A stretch of 48,429 nucleotides of DNA from Mariniblastus sp. (GCA_029247405.1 JAQWLH010000061.1:1-48429), one strand, 5' to 3'; shown: positions 35,744-45,797, counted from the first letter of the stretch. The notes: generated by a model not told the origin, from the sequence alone. Translations and numbers: made by a program.

Positions 35744-36820
35744 TTAGTCGAGAGTGCCCATAGAGCTACGAAGCTCTTGGCGATCATGGTCGATCAAAGC
35801 GTCAGTCAACATCTGTACTGAGCCGGCAATGATTTGGTCAAGTTTGTAAAGCGTCAATCCGATCCGGTGATCGGTGAGCCGGTTTTCAGGGAAATTATAA
35901 GTCCGAATTCGCTGGCTGCGATCTCCCGAGCCAACCAGGCTTTTACGCTGGTCAGAACGCTGTTGGTTTTCTTGTTGTTGGAAATGATCGTAAAGTTTGG
36001 ATTTTAGAATTCGCATCCCTTTGGCGAGATTCTTGTGTTGAGAACGTTCTTCAAAACATTTGACGACCACGCCAGTCTCATGATGGGTGATTCGAATTGC
36101 GGAGGCAGTTTTGTTGACATGTTGACCGCCGGGCCCGCTACTGGCCGCATAACGTTCGACCTCATAGTCTTCAGGTTTGAGGTCTATTTCAACATCCTCA
36201 GGCTCAGGGAGGACGGCAACCGTTGCGGCCGATGTATGAACTCTGCCTTTGGTTTCAGTGTCCGGAACTCGTTGAACGCGGTGCCCGCCACTCTCGTACT
36301 GGAGTTCACGGTAACAGCCCTCGCCCTCAATAGAAATGGTGACTTCTTTGAAACCACCCAACTCAGTGATGCTAGACTCGAGGGCCGAGAATTTCCATTT
36401 TTTAATCTCGCAGTGTTTCTTGTACATTTCATACAAGTTGTGAGCAAACAAAGCGGCTTCGTCTCCTCCTGTGCCCGCTCGAATTTCCATAACACATCTG
36501 GAACGGTTGGCGTCCTCGCCGCCGATGGTCATATCCAGAAGTTCATCCCACAATGTTTCACGAGTTTCCAAAAGTGAGGCTAATTCATCCTCTGCCATTT
36601 CGCGTTCCTCCGGATCATTCGATCCGGCCATTTCGCGCACTTCTTCAATTTCTTGGATTGTGGTCTGAAACGTCCGGTATTTATTCGCGAGTTTCGCCAG
36701 CGATCCGTGTTCGCGGGCAACGGCAGCCATTTTTTTAGAATTTGATTGGACTTCAGGATCACTCAGGCTTTTTTCCAGCTCTTCAAATCGGGAGAGCTTT
36801 TCGTCGAGCATTTCGCGCAT
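35744..36820 (-). CDS. prfA: Peptide chain release factor 1
   Basis: A 358-residue class I release factor that reads UAA and UAG. The GGQ motif is at residues 231-233 ([18 protein letters not shown]). The codon-recognition motif of RF1, PxT, is PDT at 186-188 within [20 protein letters not shown], which also separates it from RF2 (SPF). [16 protein letters not shown] at 111-126 is a family block. The N-terminal 100 residues form the expected coiled domain. Length and layout are normal. Gln233 would be methylated by the PrmC encoded about 315 bases downstream. The usual rpmE (ribosomal protein L31) gene is not upstream. A 9-bp inverted repeat lies about 42 bases before the start. Confidence 0.96.
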   Translation of the reverse strand: MREMLDEKLSRFEELEKSLSDPEVQSNSKKMAAVAREHGSLAKLANKYRTFQTTIQEIEEVREMAGSNDPEEREMAEDELASLLETRETLWDELLDMTIGGEDANRSRCVMEIRAGTGGDEAALFAHNLYEMYKKHCEIKKWKFSALESSITELGGFKEVTISIEGEGCYRELQYESGGHRVQRVPDTETKGRVHTSAATVAVLPEPEDVEIDLKPEDYEVERYAASSGPGGQHVNKTASAIRITHHETGVVVKCFEERSQHKNLAKGMRILKSKLYDHFQQQENQQRSDQRKSLVGSGDRSQRIRTYNFPENRLTDHRIGLTLYKLDQIIAGSVQMLTDALIDHDRQELRSSMGTLD

Positions 36821-36861
36821 TGTTTTTCGCTTTTGGGCTAAGGATGCTTTGGGAGGAGAAG

Positions 36862-36886
36862 TTTGATTGATTCGTATTCAATCAAA
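36862..36886. repeat. 9-bp inverted repeat upstream of prfA
   Basis: TTTGATTGA (36862-36870) and TCAATCAAA (36878-36886) are perfect reverse complements around a seven-base spacer. The site lies about 42 bases upstream of the prfA ATG and could be an operator or a weak RNA hairpin; AT content makes chance possible. Confidence 0.5.
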
Positions 36887-37075
36887 GGATGAGCGAAAGC
36901 TAAGAATCGAAGAGCGATTCCACCGCATCGTAAACGAAGAAATGATCGTTTGTAAAAATATGCTTCATCATTCGTGTTTTAAGTAGGATTCGATGATCAA
37001 AACTATATCAACGACCAGATTGTCCGACAAGATGACACGGCTAAACGCTTCCACGCTCAGATCGCGTTTTTTGAA

Positions 37076-38032
37076 TTAGTCTTGTCGTTCCTCCTCCTGT
37101 GCTCTTAACCGCTCTGCAAAAACCGTGTCCACGAGTAATTGCAAGGCGTGATACAACACGATGGGAATGATGCTAAATCCCAAATTGATTGCCGTCGACA
37201 GCCCAATCATCAGTGTCTTTTGGCTCCCTGAAAACCCAATCGCAATCTGCTCGTCGCGTGGGAGGCCAATGCGGCAGGCAAGCCAAATTCCCAGCCAGAA
37301 GATGAGAGTGTGAATCGCGAGCAAGATAGCGGTTGCGATGACGAGCTCTTGGCTGCCCGGCGGCGTGCTGACACCACCGGCGAATCGTAAGCCCATTTTT
37401 ACCGCTCCAATAAACACCATGACCAAGATTCCAATCAGGGCGAGCTTACTGAGCCAAGGTTTATTCAGTGTTGCCCATTGGCCAGAGGGGTAATGGAGTC
37501 TTGCAATTTGCGCTGCAGCAATCGGCAAGACGACAAAAAAGAAGAGTTTATAGATGGTTTGAATTAAAGCTGCAGATTCAATTTGGTTGCCAGTTTGCAC
37601 CATGATCCAAAATGGCAAAACCAGAAAGCAGGTTGAGTTGGTCAGAATGGTCACCATGATCGCGACGCTGTCGTCTCCTCCCGCGTATCGAGTGAGGACG
37701 GCTGCTGAGGCAAGCGTGCTCGGGGTTGCTGCAGCAACGATGAGCCCAGGCCCCAATTCGGCGCCTGCCAACGCAGCCAGAGGCCAAATCAACAGGGGGA
37801 TTATCAAGAGGTTTAGAACGGTCGCAAGCAGAGGAGCCAGCGGTCGAGTGGCAGCCCGTCTCAAGCGACCCATCGAAAGTGGCCAAGCCATTAAAAACAT
37901 CGTTACTGAAACAACAGTCCATTTGAGCCACTCTTGGTTCGCCAACGACTCAAATGGCTGGCAAGCAAAGAAACCGATCGCCATCAATACGACTAGCGAA
38001 ATGAGAAACCACTGTTTGCGGATTTGTTTCAT
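37076..38032 (-). CDS. Bile acid:sodium symporter (BASS)-family transporter
   Basis: A 318-residue integral membrane protein with about nine to ten hydrophobic segments in the BASS/SBF-like fold. Helix-breaking family motifs are present: AAATPSTLASAAVLTRYAGG at about residues 97-116 followed by NSTCFLVLP, and IAIGFSGSQKTLMIGLSTAI near 263-282. The pattern is closest to the SBF-like (PF13593) group, which includes a yeast and plant subgroup related to Rch1. Substrates range from bile acids to pyruvate and pantoate; none can be assigned. The frame is open to 38050, but the ATG at 38032 gives MKQIRKQWFLISL, a normal basic start. It is divergent from aroC, with 133 bases between them. Confidence 0.85.
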   Translation of the reverse strand: MKQIRKQWFLISLVVLMAIGFFACQPFESLANQEWLKWTVVSVTMFLMAWPLSMGRLRRAATRPLAPLLATVLNLLIIPLLIWPLAALAGAELGPGLIVAAATPSTLASAAVLTRYAGGDDSVAIMVTILTNSTCFLVLPFWIMVQTGNQIESAALIQTIYKLFFFVVLPIAAAQIARLHYPSGQWATLNKPWLSKLALIGILVMVFIGAVKMGLRFAGGVSTPPGSQELVIATAILLAIHTLIFWLGIWLACRIGLPRDEQIAIGFSGSQKTLMIGLSTAINLGFSIIPIVLYHALQLLVDTVFAERLRAQEEERQD

Positions 38033-38165
38033 GCGATAATACGGGGCCAAGCGATGAATTCAAGGCTTTCATTCGAACGGTTGTTTGCCCCGCTGCCAAG
38101 GTTGGGTGATTGGTTTAAGATTAAGGCTGGTCGACTTTTTCAATACTGTAACCCGAATTAATCCT

Positions 38166-39305
38166 ATGCTCCGATATTGGACCGCTGGCGAGTCACATGG
38201 CAAATGTCTTCTGGCTTTGATCGATGGCTTTCCCGCCGGATTTGAAATCAATACGGACAAAATTGATGAGTTGCTGCTCTTGCGGCAAGGCGGATACGGG
38301 CGCGGAGGGCGGCAGAAACTTGAACAGGATCGTGTCGAAATTCTCAGCGGCGTCTGGAGAAACGTGACGTTGGGGGGGCCGATTACTTTAAAGGTGCCCA
38401 ATAACGACTATAAACTTGAACGACTCAAAGAACTTCCGCGGCCGCGGCCAGGGCATGGAGACTTGAGTGGCTCAATCAAATACCTTAGCTCGATGCGCGG
38501 GATTTTAGAAAGAGCCAGTGCACGTGAAACTTGCGTGCGTGTCGCCGCCGGAGCGCTTTGCCAACAGCTTTTGGAATCTTTCGGTATTCGCTCGCTCGGT
38601 TTTGTTGTCCAGTTGGGGGGCGAAAAAATTCCTGCCCAAGAAGGGACCTTTGAGCAAAAATTGGCTTGGCGGAATGAGAGTGCGATCTATTCGCTCGACC
38701 CCTCCAAGGATGAGTCGGTTAAGCAGCTAATTGATGATACGAAGAAAGCCGGCGATACACTCGGTGGCATTATTGAAGTGGTGGTCGAGGGGCTTCCTTT
38801 TGGGCTTGGCACCCACGCCCAGTGGGATAGAAAACTCGATGGGAAACTCGCACAGGCCGTAATGGCGGTGCAAGCAATCAAGGGGGTCGAAATCGGGATG
38901 GGCTTTGAAGCGGCGACATTGCTTGGCAGTCAGGTTCATGATGGAATCCGTTTCGACGAAAATCAAAAAGACAGTGCCAATCTCGGATACGATCGGCCAA
39001 CTAACAATGCCGGTGGGCTTGAAGCGGGAATGACCAATGGTCAGCCACTGGTGATTCGTGCCGCTAAGAAACCGATCAGCACGCTCCAAAAATCACTTGA
39101 ATCCATAAATCTGGAGACCAAGGAACCGGCGACGGCAAGTTATGAGCGTAGCGACGTTTGTGCGTTGTCAGCTGCCGGGATTATCGTTGAAAATGTGGTC
39201 GCTTTTGAAATTGCCGTCGCCATGGTTGATAAATTTGGTGGTGATAGCATTGAGGAAATGCAAGCTCGCTGGGATCTTTTTCAGCAAATGGCACGCGAAA
39301 AATAA
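38166..39305 (+). CDS. aroC: Chorismate synthase
   Basis: A 379-residue chorismate synthase, the last step of the shikimate pathway, converting 5-enolpyruvylshikimate-3-phosphate to chorismate with reduced FMN. The three family signatures are present: GESHGKCLLALIDGFPAG near the start, ARETCVRVAAGALCQQLLES in the middle, and NNAGGLEAGMTNGQPLVIRA near residue 280, followed by KPISTLQKSL. The frame stays open upstream to 38085 but the ATG at 38166 gives the canonical start MLRYWTAGESHGK. Length is normal. No other aro gene is present nearby. Confidence 0.96.
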   Translation: MLRYWTAGESHGKCLLALIDGFPAGFEINTDKIDELLLLRQGGYGRGGRQKLEQDRVEILSGVWRNVTLGGPITLKVPNNDYKLERLKELPRPRPGHGDLSGSIKYLSSMRGILERASARETCVRVAAGALCQQLLESFGIRSLGFVVQLGGEKIPAQEGTFEQKLAWRNESAIYSLDPSKDESVKQLIDDTKKAGDTLGGIIEVVVEGLPFGLGTHAQWDRKLDGKLAQAVMAVQAIKGVEIGMGFEAATLLGSQVHDGIRFDENQKDSANLGYDRPTNNAGGLEAGMTNGQPLVIRAAKKPISTLQKSLESINLETKEPATASYERSDVCALSAAGIIVENVVAFEIAVAMVDKFGGDSIEEMQARWDLFQQMAREK

Positions 39306-39482
39306 CGAATCGTTATTGGTGATTCTCGACAAACCCGTCAGAATAAACGACGCTTCGAAGCTCGGCATTGTTTGCTTGACAGCAACGCGGTTGACTACCT
39401 CCAAGACCTGCTCGTTGCGTTAGCTTTGAGATACAGAGCTGACTCCGTTATTAATCCCGTCCATCGCTGACAAGGAAGTCAG

Positions 39483-40520
39483 ATGAGTGACAATCAACGA
39501 CGAGTGTTTTGCCGGGTGTTATTCCTGGTTATTTGCGCGTTCCCGACGGCAGTTGTCGGCTACTGGATTTGTCATCCACAAACCGCTAGTGGATGGGAGA
39601 GGTTGCTCCAGGCTCAACTCGGAGTGACGACAACGATTGACTCAATTGAAACACCCGGGCCATACGTCACGATTCTTCGTGGGCTTGAGTTTTCCGATCC
39701 GGACTTGGGCACCCTGTTCAGAGCCGTGGAGGTGAAGATCGAATTTGGCGAAAGTAAAAATGTCATTTCGATTCCTTACCGGGTGCAAGGCCTGACAAAC
39801 AACGGGGTTGCCTGCTTACTCAGGAAAATTGACGAGAACTTACTTCGCTCTCGAATCGTCGATAAGCCATGGAAGGTTCAGTTCGACAAAGAAGCGGTGA
39901 TCACCCAAAACCTGGCAGCTGATTTCAACGAGTTGCGGCGTGGTGAATTTCCACCTCAATTTCAAATGACAGAGTTTGATCTCCACGTTTACTCGCCACG
40001 CGCAGATGGTACCCGTGCGGATGTCAGTTTTAAAGTTCCGATATCTAATGCTCCCGAAAAACTGGTCAGGTGTTCGTTGGTACGAACGGAAGAGTATCCC
40101 CACCTGTTATTGCTCGATTCCAACTCCGTTGCCCTGCCCTGCTGGCTGGTTTCCGATGTAGTTCCCTACATCCCGTCAAGTTTCGGTATCGACTCACAGT
40201 TTGTTGGGCGGTTGGAGGTGGTTCCAACTTTGGGTGAATCTCAAGTCGCCATCAACGGTGTCTTTGATCGGGTGGATTTGGACCTCTCTTTTCGAATTCC
40301 CCCCACCGAGCAGAGGTTCGGTCAAATCGAACTGGATTTTCTATTCGAAAATAGTATCGTTTCCTCTGGGGAGGGTTGGATTCATCAGGGGGTTGGGCCA
40401 CGGATGAGGATTAAGCCAAGCAGTTTGTTTAGTTTGACTCGACAGATTGCTCCCATGCAGGCAATTAAAGGTGCCCTGCAAGAACGGCATGCCAATCGGG
40501 TGGTCGATCAGTTTAGATAA
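39483..40520 (+). CDS. Membrane-anchored protein of unknown function
   Basis: A 345-residue protein with an N-terminal anchor (RVLFLVICAFPTAVVGYWI, residues 11-30) and a large beta-rich outside domain. Blocks such as YVTILRGLEFSDPDLGTLFR, VEVKIEFGESKNVISIPYRV and GVFDRVDLDLSFRIPPTEQR suggest alternating strands as in AsmA-like or DUF748-like proteins, but the likeness is weak. AAGGAAG precedes the ATG with good spacing. It lies 177 bases after aroC on the same strand and might share its transcript. No catalytic motif, lipobox or repeat is clear. Planctomycetes have many such exported proteins. The function is unknown. Confidence 0.7.
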   Translation: MSDNQRRVFCRVLFLVICAFPTAVVGYWICHPQTASGWERLLQAQLGVTTTIDSIETPGPYVTILRGLEFSDPDLGTLFRAVEVKIEFGESKNVISIPYRVQGLTNNGVACLLRKIDENLLRSRIVDKPWKVQFDKEAVITQNLAADFNELRRGEFPPQFQMTEFDLHVYSPRADGTRADVSFKVPISNAPEKLVRCSLVRTEEYPHLLLLDSNSVALPCWLVSDVVPYIPSSFGIDSQFVGRLEVVPTLGESQVAINGVFDRVDLDLSFRIPPTEQRFGQIELDFLFENSIVSSGEGWIHQGVGPRMRIKPSSLFSLTRQIAPMQAIKGALQERHANRVVDQFR

Positions 40521-40676
40521 AGTTGGGAATGCCCCTCAAAACCACTTGGATTGTAAATCGATCCATCGGCATGCGAGGACTGCAAAACCGATTATGATCG
40601 GACACGTCGTTTTCACCAGTCTCGCTGGCACCGCCCTCACTTGGGGGCTTTAATTTGGCGAACGAATTCTCACACG

Positions 40677-43600
40677 CTACTTCAGCTTTGCTAGTTCCTC
40701 GTCTCGGTAACTCATCCAAAACTGAGCTGGGATGACGACTAGGCACGCCACTAGGACATGGGCGACACCGATCAGCAAGATCTTCGAAACGGTGTCGTCC
40801 TCGGTTGCTGCATAAGCGTGCAGACCGACCCCCATCGCGTTGACTCCTTTCCAAGACCAGAGAACGATGACGTTTCCAAGCACGGCAAGTGCTGCCATGC
40901 CACGTTCTTTCACCATCCCGCCCCATCGAGCATGAAGTATTACCGCGTTCCATAAAACGATCATGAGTGCGCCATTTTCCTTTGGGTCCCAGCCCCAGAA
41001 ACGACCCCAGGAATCGTCTCCCCAGAGTCCTCCTAAGACAGTGCCAAAGAAGCTGCAAAGTAATCCGAAACAGACGACCCCATACATCACATGGGTCATT
41101 TTGCGTCGTGCGTCTTTGGTCTTCATTGCCGGAGAAAGTAAGGCGGCAATCAGGTAAGCAAGGCCAAGCATGCCTGCACCAAAGGATGCGGCATAACCGA
41201 TCGAAATGATCACGACGTGAGTCGCAAGCCAAAATTGAGTGTCGAGAACAGCGACCATGACGGTGAATGTGTCGCCATCGACAATCGTCATGGTCCAGGC
41301 CCAAAGCAAAGCCAAAAAGGCGCCTAGAGAGGCCATGACATTGCCGATTCCGAGCTTTGTGAATCTTTCGACGATGAGCATGAGCACCACCATTGAAGCC
41401 GATACAAATAGCACAGAGGAATAAAGATTGGTGACCGGAGGTCGACCTGAAATTACAATTCGGGTGATCAAGCCAACGATATGAATTGTTAACCCAAGCA
41501 TCAGTAGCATTGTTGCCGCTCGGTTAAATGACTCCCGCCAAAACATCCAGCCAAACAAGGCGGCAAAGAATGCTCCGAGGTAGATAACCATTGAAACGTA
41601 AAAAGGCGAAAACGCATTGTAGAAAAGCTCCGCGTTAATTTTCCCTGTTTGCATCCCAAGGGGTGGGGCCGCCTCTGATTTTGCAAGATAGGTCTCCAGA
41701 GTTGAGTTAAACGTATCAGCATCGCCCGATTGGTACGCCGGTTTAAGTTTCAACAACAATTGGGAGGATTCTGAGACTTCTGGCAAAATCTTGCCCGAGT
41801 CGCCATAGGCGTTGGATAGCTGACCTTCCATCACCTGTTCATAACGCGGTAATTGCTGAGAGATCATCGCATCGACCAATGGTCCTTCGGCAGCGACTAA
41901 TTCAGTCTTAATGTCCTCTGGAAAGACGCTCGAATCCCAGTTTTGTTCCAGAGCTCGCGACAAAACTCGAAGATCAGTTTCGCCGTACTGAGTTTCAATC
42001 GCCTTTCGAAATTCTGGGACGGACAGGAATCGTTGAATAATTCGCTGCCGAATCATGTCTTCACGAAGTGAAGGTAGAATTTCTTTCTGAATGATTGCTT
42101 TGGCCAGTGCCATGGTGGAATCACACTCGTATTCGGCTGCTAACCCGACAAGCCAATTGCGGTTTTTTACGTCCAGGCAGGAAGCCCAGGGAGTTTCCTC
42201 ATTATTCGTTGGAATAACGAGTGGAATTAGAGGAGAAGAGAGTTTTTCACTTGCCTCTTCGATCCGAAGAAGCAAGTCCTCTCCGCTTCGGTCAGGACCG
42301 CCAAAAGCAAGTTTGGCCCCATAAACCTGTTGGATCATCTGGGCAACCGAACTTAGCCGTCTTTGAAATTGCGACCAAGTCTTGGGGTCTTTTTTATCTG
42401 CGTTAGAAATCAGTTCTCGGAGCTTTGGTTCCGCTTTTAGTAACTCACCTAGTGTGTACCGGAAATCACCGCGGGGTTTATTGAATTTTGCCGGCAACTC
42501 GATTGCGTTGAGTATGTTTAGATCTTCAATTCTAAAAAGACGGTAGTCCATGTAGCCCTTGGCTTCAAACATTGTGTCAGCCAGCCACATGATGGCAGGC
42601 TGTTTCTGTTCATTCTTGTCAAAAACGAACTCTCTTTTGGTCAATTGCCGAGCTGTGTTGCGAGCAAAAGAATCCAGTGGTTGGACGCGTCCATTCATCG
42701 CAATCGGGATTTTTCCAAGTAAATCAAGTCGCATTTTGCTTTCGGTTTCGACTACTTTCCCACGCATCGATTTAGCTAGTTCACCGCAAGACCAGATGCC
42801 AAAAAAGCCAACCATCAAAGCAGCGGGAAGCCATTTTTTCACAGGGCTCGGTGGAGCTTGATCTTGACTGATGTAGGGTGATTTAAGTTTGGATTCCCGT
42901 TTCGATTTCTCCGGTGAGCTCGTTTTTGGTGAACGCTGAGGTGTGGCTTCGGGGTCCGCCGCGTTTTCCCCGGAAGTTGCCTTGGAAAGCTCCTTTTTTC
43001 GGGTCTTTTCTAAAAAAGAAATTAACGAGCTGCCAAATTGTGCCATCAGCCCGACCACTGTGAACATGCAACAGACATAAGGAATCATCCAGCCCTTGTT
43101 GGTAACGACTTGAAGAATTGTCAATTCCCGACCGTCGTTGAGTTGATTCATTCCCGATTGGTAAAACGTTTCATCCGAATATCGCAATGGATTGTTCATC
43201 CAGATTTTTTGCTCACTCGTGACATCGTTCTCATGGTCATTCAGGAGCACGTCGGATGAATACCAGCGCGGTGTTTTCGTGCCAATGTAGTATTCGACTT
43301 TGGCATCTTCGAGTGTGAGCGAGTAAGGCTTGTACTCGGTTTCGAAACGCAGGGCGATTCGGTATTGCTTATCGCCGACTTGAATGGCATCAGATTGGCT
43401 CTCACCAATGTTCTGGCTGATCAGGTATGTTCCGAGTGTCTTCCCTTGCTTGGATGTCAATTGGACGTAGGCTGAAGCAAAGTCGACTGTTTGTTCGGAA
43501 TCAGTTCCAGCGGTTGTGGATAATTCGTAGGCTTCAAATCGAAGGCCGACGCCGGCGGTAGCAAAATTGTTCGAACTTCCGGCAGCTTGGCGAAGGTCAG

Positions 43601-44639
43601 AGCTAGGTAAGTAAGCCAGGCACTTGATGTCGAAAGGGAGTTTGTCGTCCGAAATTGGTTCACCGGCGCTTAGTTTGGCACCCGGCACAGTCGTGATCTG
43701 ATCCATTTCCGGATCCGAGACATCAATGATCGCCATCTCAGTTGCACGAATGTCGACGGCGTGAGACACCGTCTCACCTTCGATGATTGTCATCCGGTGT
43801 TCATCATTGGTCGCCGTCACGTAAATCTCGTTGAGCATCAGCCCAGCGATCCCGAGGTGGAGCAGTACAATTCCGGCTTTGCGGCGGAAAAGCATGACGC
43901 ACGCAACATAGCCCACGGCCGCGGCCATGGTTGACTGCCCAAGTTGCCAAAGGATGCGCATTGCGGAGTCGCCAATAAAAGCCTTTGACCCCAGGTAAAC
44001 TGTGGCTCCTAGCGTCAGTGTACATGCCAAAGCCGCCGAGCCAAGCAGTACTCGCTCGGCCATGCGAGTCTTGTCGATCATGAAACAAGAGACCCCCGCT
44101 CCAATCGCCAGCGCGAGTAGACCAACTTGCATTAGTATCCACATCTGCGCGTACGAGATCGGTGGGGATGCCTGAAAGCCCTGCGCATTCTGGCCATTGA
44201 AAATTACTGCCCAGGTTACAAAGCTTGCTAAACCAGCGATCCCGAGCCCGGCCGCTAGTCGTTTGCCTTTGGCCTGGAGTTTAAACCGTAATACATGAGC
44301 TGCAGTCAGGTTCAACAGCATCAAAATCAAGATGGATCGACCACTCGGGATGTAAAAAAATCCCGGAACATTCTGCCTCTCAGGAAACCAAGCTGGAACG
44401 AAAAATGTTTCGAAAGAGATCGGCACAAAATGACTGCTGAAATGCTTCATCTTGACTTGGTAGATGTCAGCGCGAGTCTGTTCCAATGATGCAATGAAAG
44501 TAATTGCAACACCGAGAACGAGAAGGCAAACAGTGAGTTTTAACGAGGCCAGCGGCGTCAGGATCGCGCGGGCATAGTCAGTTACGCCAAGTGGTGCTGA
44601 GTTAGCTCGGTTTGTTTGTGGTTTAGCTATAGTTGCCAT
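40677..44639 (-). CDS. ccsBA: Giant ResB-CcsA fusion cytochrome c biogenesis protein
   Basis: A 1320-residue protein combining the two parts of the system II cytochrome c synthase. Residues 1-560 form a ResB/CcsB-like part with membrane helices (LKLTVCLLVLGVAITFIASL, then several more to about residue 250), a long periplasmic domain, and a closing helix near 515-535. A Lys/Ser/Pro-rich linker follows (about 545-605). Residues 605-1000 are a second soluble, mostly helical region (GKIPIAMNGRVQPLDSFARN) seen in planctomycete and epsilonproteobacterial fusions. The C-terminal CcsA part (about 1025-1320) has the haem-handling WWD-like motif DSWGRFWGWDPKENGALM and nearby His residues in LATHVVIISIGY and LHARWGG. 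It should export and ligate haem to CXXCH apocytochromes. The lipoprotein gene 57 bases upstream is probably in the same operon. Confidence 0.92.
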   Translation of the reverse strand: MATIAKPQTNRANSAPLGVTDYARAILTPLASLKLTVCLLVLGVAITFIASLEQTRADIYQVKMKHFSSHFVPISFETFFVPAWFPERQNVPGFFYIPSGRSILILMLLNLTAAHVLRFKLQAKGKRLAAGLGIAGLASFVTWAVIFNGQNAQGFQASPPISYAQMWILMQVGLLALAIGAGVSCFMIDKTRMAERVLLGSAALACTLTLGATVYLGSKAFIGDSAMRILWQLGQSTMAAAVGYVACVMLFRRKAGIVLLHLGIAGLMLNEIYVTATNDEHRMTIIEGETVSHAVDIRATEMAIIDVSDPEMDQITTVPGAKLSAGEPISDDKLPFDIKCLAYLPSSDLRQAAGSSNNFATAGVGLRFEAYELSTTAGTDSEQTVDFASAYVQLTSKQGKTLGTYLISQNIGESQSDAIQVGDKQYRIALRFETEYKPYSLTLEDAKVEYYIGTKTPRWYSSDVLLNDHENDVTSEQKIWMNNPLRYSDETFYQSGMNQLNDGRELTILQVVTNKGWMIPYVCCMFTVVGLMAQFGSSLISFLEKTRKKELSKATSGENAADPEATPQRSPKTSSPEKSKRESKLKSPYISQDQAPPSPVKKWLPAALMVGFFGIWSCGELAKSMRGKVVETESKMRLDLLGKIPIAMNGRVQPLDSFARNTARQLTKREFVFDKNEQKQPAIMWLADTMFEAKGYMDYRLFRIEDLNILNAIELPAKFNKPRGDFRYTLGELLKAEPKLRELISNADKKDPKTWSQFQRRLSSVAQMIQQVYGAKLAFGGPDRSGEDLLLRIEEASEKLSSPLIPLVIPTNNEETPWASCLDVKNRNWLVGLAAEYECDSTMALAKAIIQKEILPSLREDMIRQRIIQRFLSVPEFRKAIETQYGETDLRVLSRALEQNWDSSVFPEDIKTELVAAEGPLVDAMISQQLPRYEQVMEGQLSNAYGDSGKILPEVSESSQLLLKLKPAYQSGDADTFNSTLETYLAKSEAAPPLGMQTGKINAELFYNAFSPFYVSMVIYLGAFFAALFGWMFWRESFNRAATMLLMLGLTIHIVGLITRIVISGRPPVTNLYSSVLFVSASMVVLMLIVERFTKLGIGNVMASLGAFLALLWAWTMTIVDGDTFTVMVAVLDTQFWLATHVVIISIGYAASFGAGMLGLAYLIAALLSPAMKTKDARRKMTHVMYGVVCFGLLCSFFGTVLGGLWGDDSWGRFWGWDPKENGALMIVLWNAVILHARWGGMVKERGMAALAVLGNVIVLWSWKGVNAMGVGLHAYAATEDDTVSKILLIGVAHVLVACLVVIPAQFWMSYRDEELAKLK

Positions 44640-44696
44640 GGTTACTCGTTGCGGGGTCCGTTATCTCAGTTGCTGTAAAAGCGATAGGTTGGTAAC

Positions 44697-45797
44697 TCAA
44701 AATCGAATTGATTTCATAAATGCTTTGAATTCATCGCGACTTGCTTTGACTAGTTCAGTTTCACCTGAAAGCTTCAAGAACCACGCTGAATCGTTTCGTT
44801 TAATCATGCCTGCAAGCAGTGCATTTTCAGACTCGATGTCTTCGGCAAAATCAATGATCAATCCGTCAATGCCGTCGACCTTAATGTCGCTCGTTCGAGC
44901 GGCGAGTTGTTCGGCTGATTGATTTGACAACCCGACTTGTCCAGCCCATCTTTTGGCGTTGGGCTCCCATTCGTTAATGTCAGCAGGCATTTCAATGATA
45001 GTGATTTGAACGGCTCCCTCGTCTGTGTTCTTGGAGAGACGGGCATGGACGATTGATGAGGTTTTGCCTTCGGTCCAGCCTTTAGGGGCGTCGTAGCTTA
45101 ACCCTGAAATCGGTGGCGACCCGCCTACTCCAATCCCACCGATGCCTTGCTCGCTTTGCCCAGAGCTGTTTGGAGGGACGCCCGTTCCCGCCGCCGGAGA
45201 ACCGCCTGCAAATGGTGGTCGCATTTGGCCAGAGCCTTTACCCTCTGCATCGAAAATTACATATTTCCCATGGCTTGATTCCTTTTGGATAACCTGAGAA
45301 TTCAGGCTGGTTTGGGTCGCGGGAGCAAGTCCGAGTTGCCCACGCCAGCGATTGACATTGAGCAAGAGGTCTTGGTCCGGACCCAGACTGGAAATGGCTA
45401 TTTCCAGTTTTGGTTCTGTATCCGGAATCACCAATGTTTCAAATCTCATTGGTTTAGGCCCCGTCGCTTCCCAGTCCTCAGGGGCATCCCATTTGGGTTG
45501 GCCGTCCGCAAAGTAAACGGAATCAAATAACGCTAACCATTGGTCTTCGGTCTTCTCGACCTGTTTCTGAGATCCGTTGACTTTGAAAAACCAGGTGGCG
45601 TCTTTTGTATCAAAAATGGCTACTGCCATCCGCGTTGTAGATTCTGCGGGCAGTTTGGTTTTCTTTTTTCGTAATGCCTCAAGTCCCGATCGGGACTTGG
45701 GGATCTTATGCTGCACGATTTCAGGACTGTCCTGACACCCAAGTGAAATTGCAAGGATCGTTGCGGCACAAACAATGAGAGGTAAATTGATGTTCAA
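44697..45797 (-). CDS. Lipoprotein with permuted internal duplication
   Basis: A 366-residue lipoprotein with lipobox LGC (Cys21) after ILAISLG. The start must be non-ATG: the frame has a TGA four codons upstream and no ATG before Cys21, and the TTG at 45797 is the first usual start codon. Two related halves are visible. The second (residues 233-366) runs DAPKGW, RWAGQVGL, DGIDGLIIDFAED, WFLKLSGE. The first has the same pieces in a different order: WFFKVNG (69-75), DAPEDW (104-109), RWRGQLGL (150-157), YVIFDAEG (179-186). A Gly/Pro/Ser-rich linker (189-232) separates them. It lies just upstream of ccsBA and is probably co-transcribed, so a role in cytochrome c maturation or envelope redox work is possible. 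I recognise no family. Confidence 0.75.
   Translation of the reverse strand: MNINLPLIVCAATILAISLGCQDSPEIVQHKIPKSRSGLEALRKKKTKLPAESTTRMAVAIFDTKDATWFFKVNGSQKQVEKTEDQWLALFDSVYFADGQPKWDAPEDWEATGPKPMRFETLVIPDTEPKLEIAISSLGPDQDLLLNVNRWRGQLGLAPATQTSLNSQVIQKESSHGKYVIFDAEGKGSGQMRPPFAGGSPAAGTGVPPNSSGQSEQGIGGIGVGGSPPISGLSYDAPKGWTEGKTSSIVHARLSKNTDEGAVQITIIEMPADINEWEPNAKRWAGQVGLSNQSAEQLAARTSDIKVDGIDGLIIDFAEDIESENALLAGMIKRNDSAWFLKLSGETELVKASRDEFKAFMKSIRF

Noticed and set aside
36035-36577. Open frame of 180 codons on the + strand inside prfA
   Set aside because: It lies fully antisense to a clear release factor 1 gene with all motifs intact.
40513-41304. Open frame of 263 codons on the - strand over the end of ccsBA
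   Set aside because: Same strand, different frame from the CcsA domain; composition is Arg/Cys/His-rich and it has no protein-like pattern.
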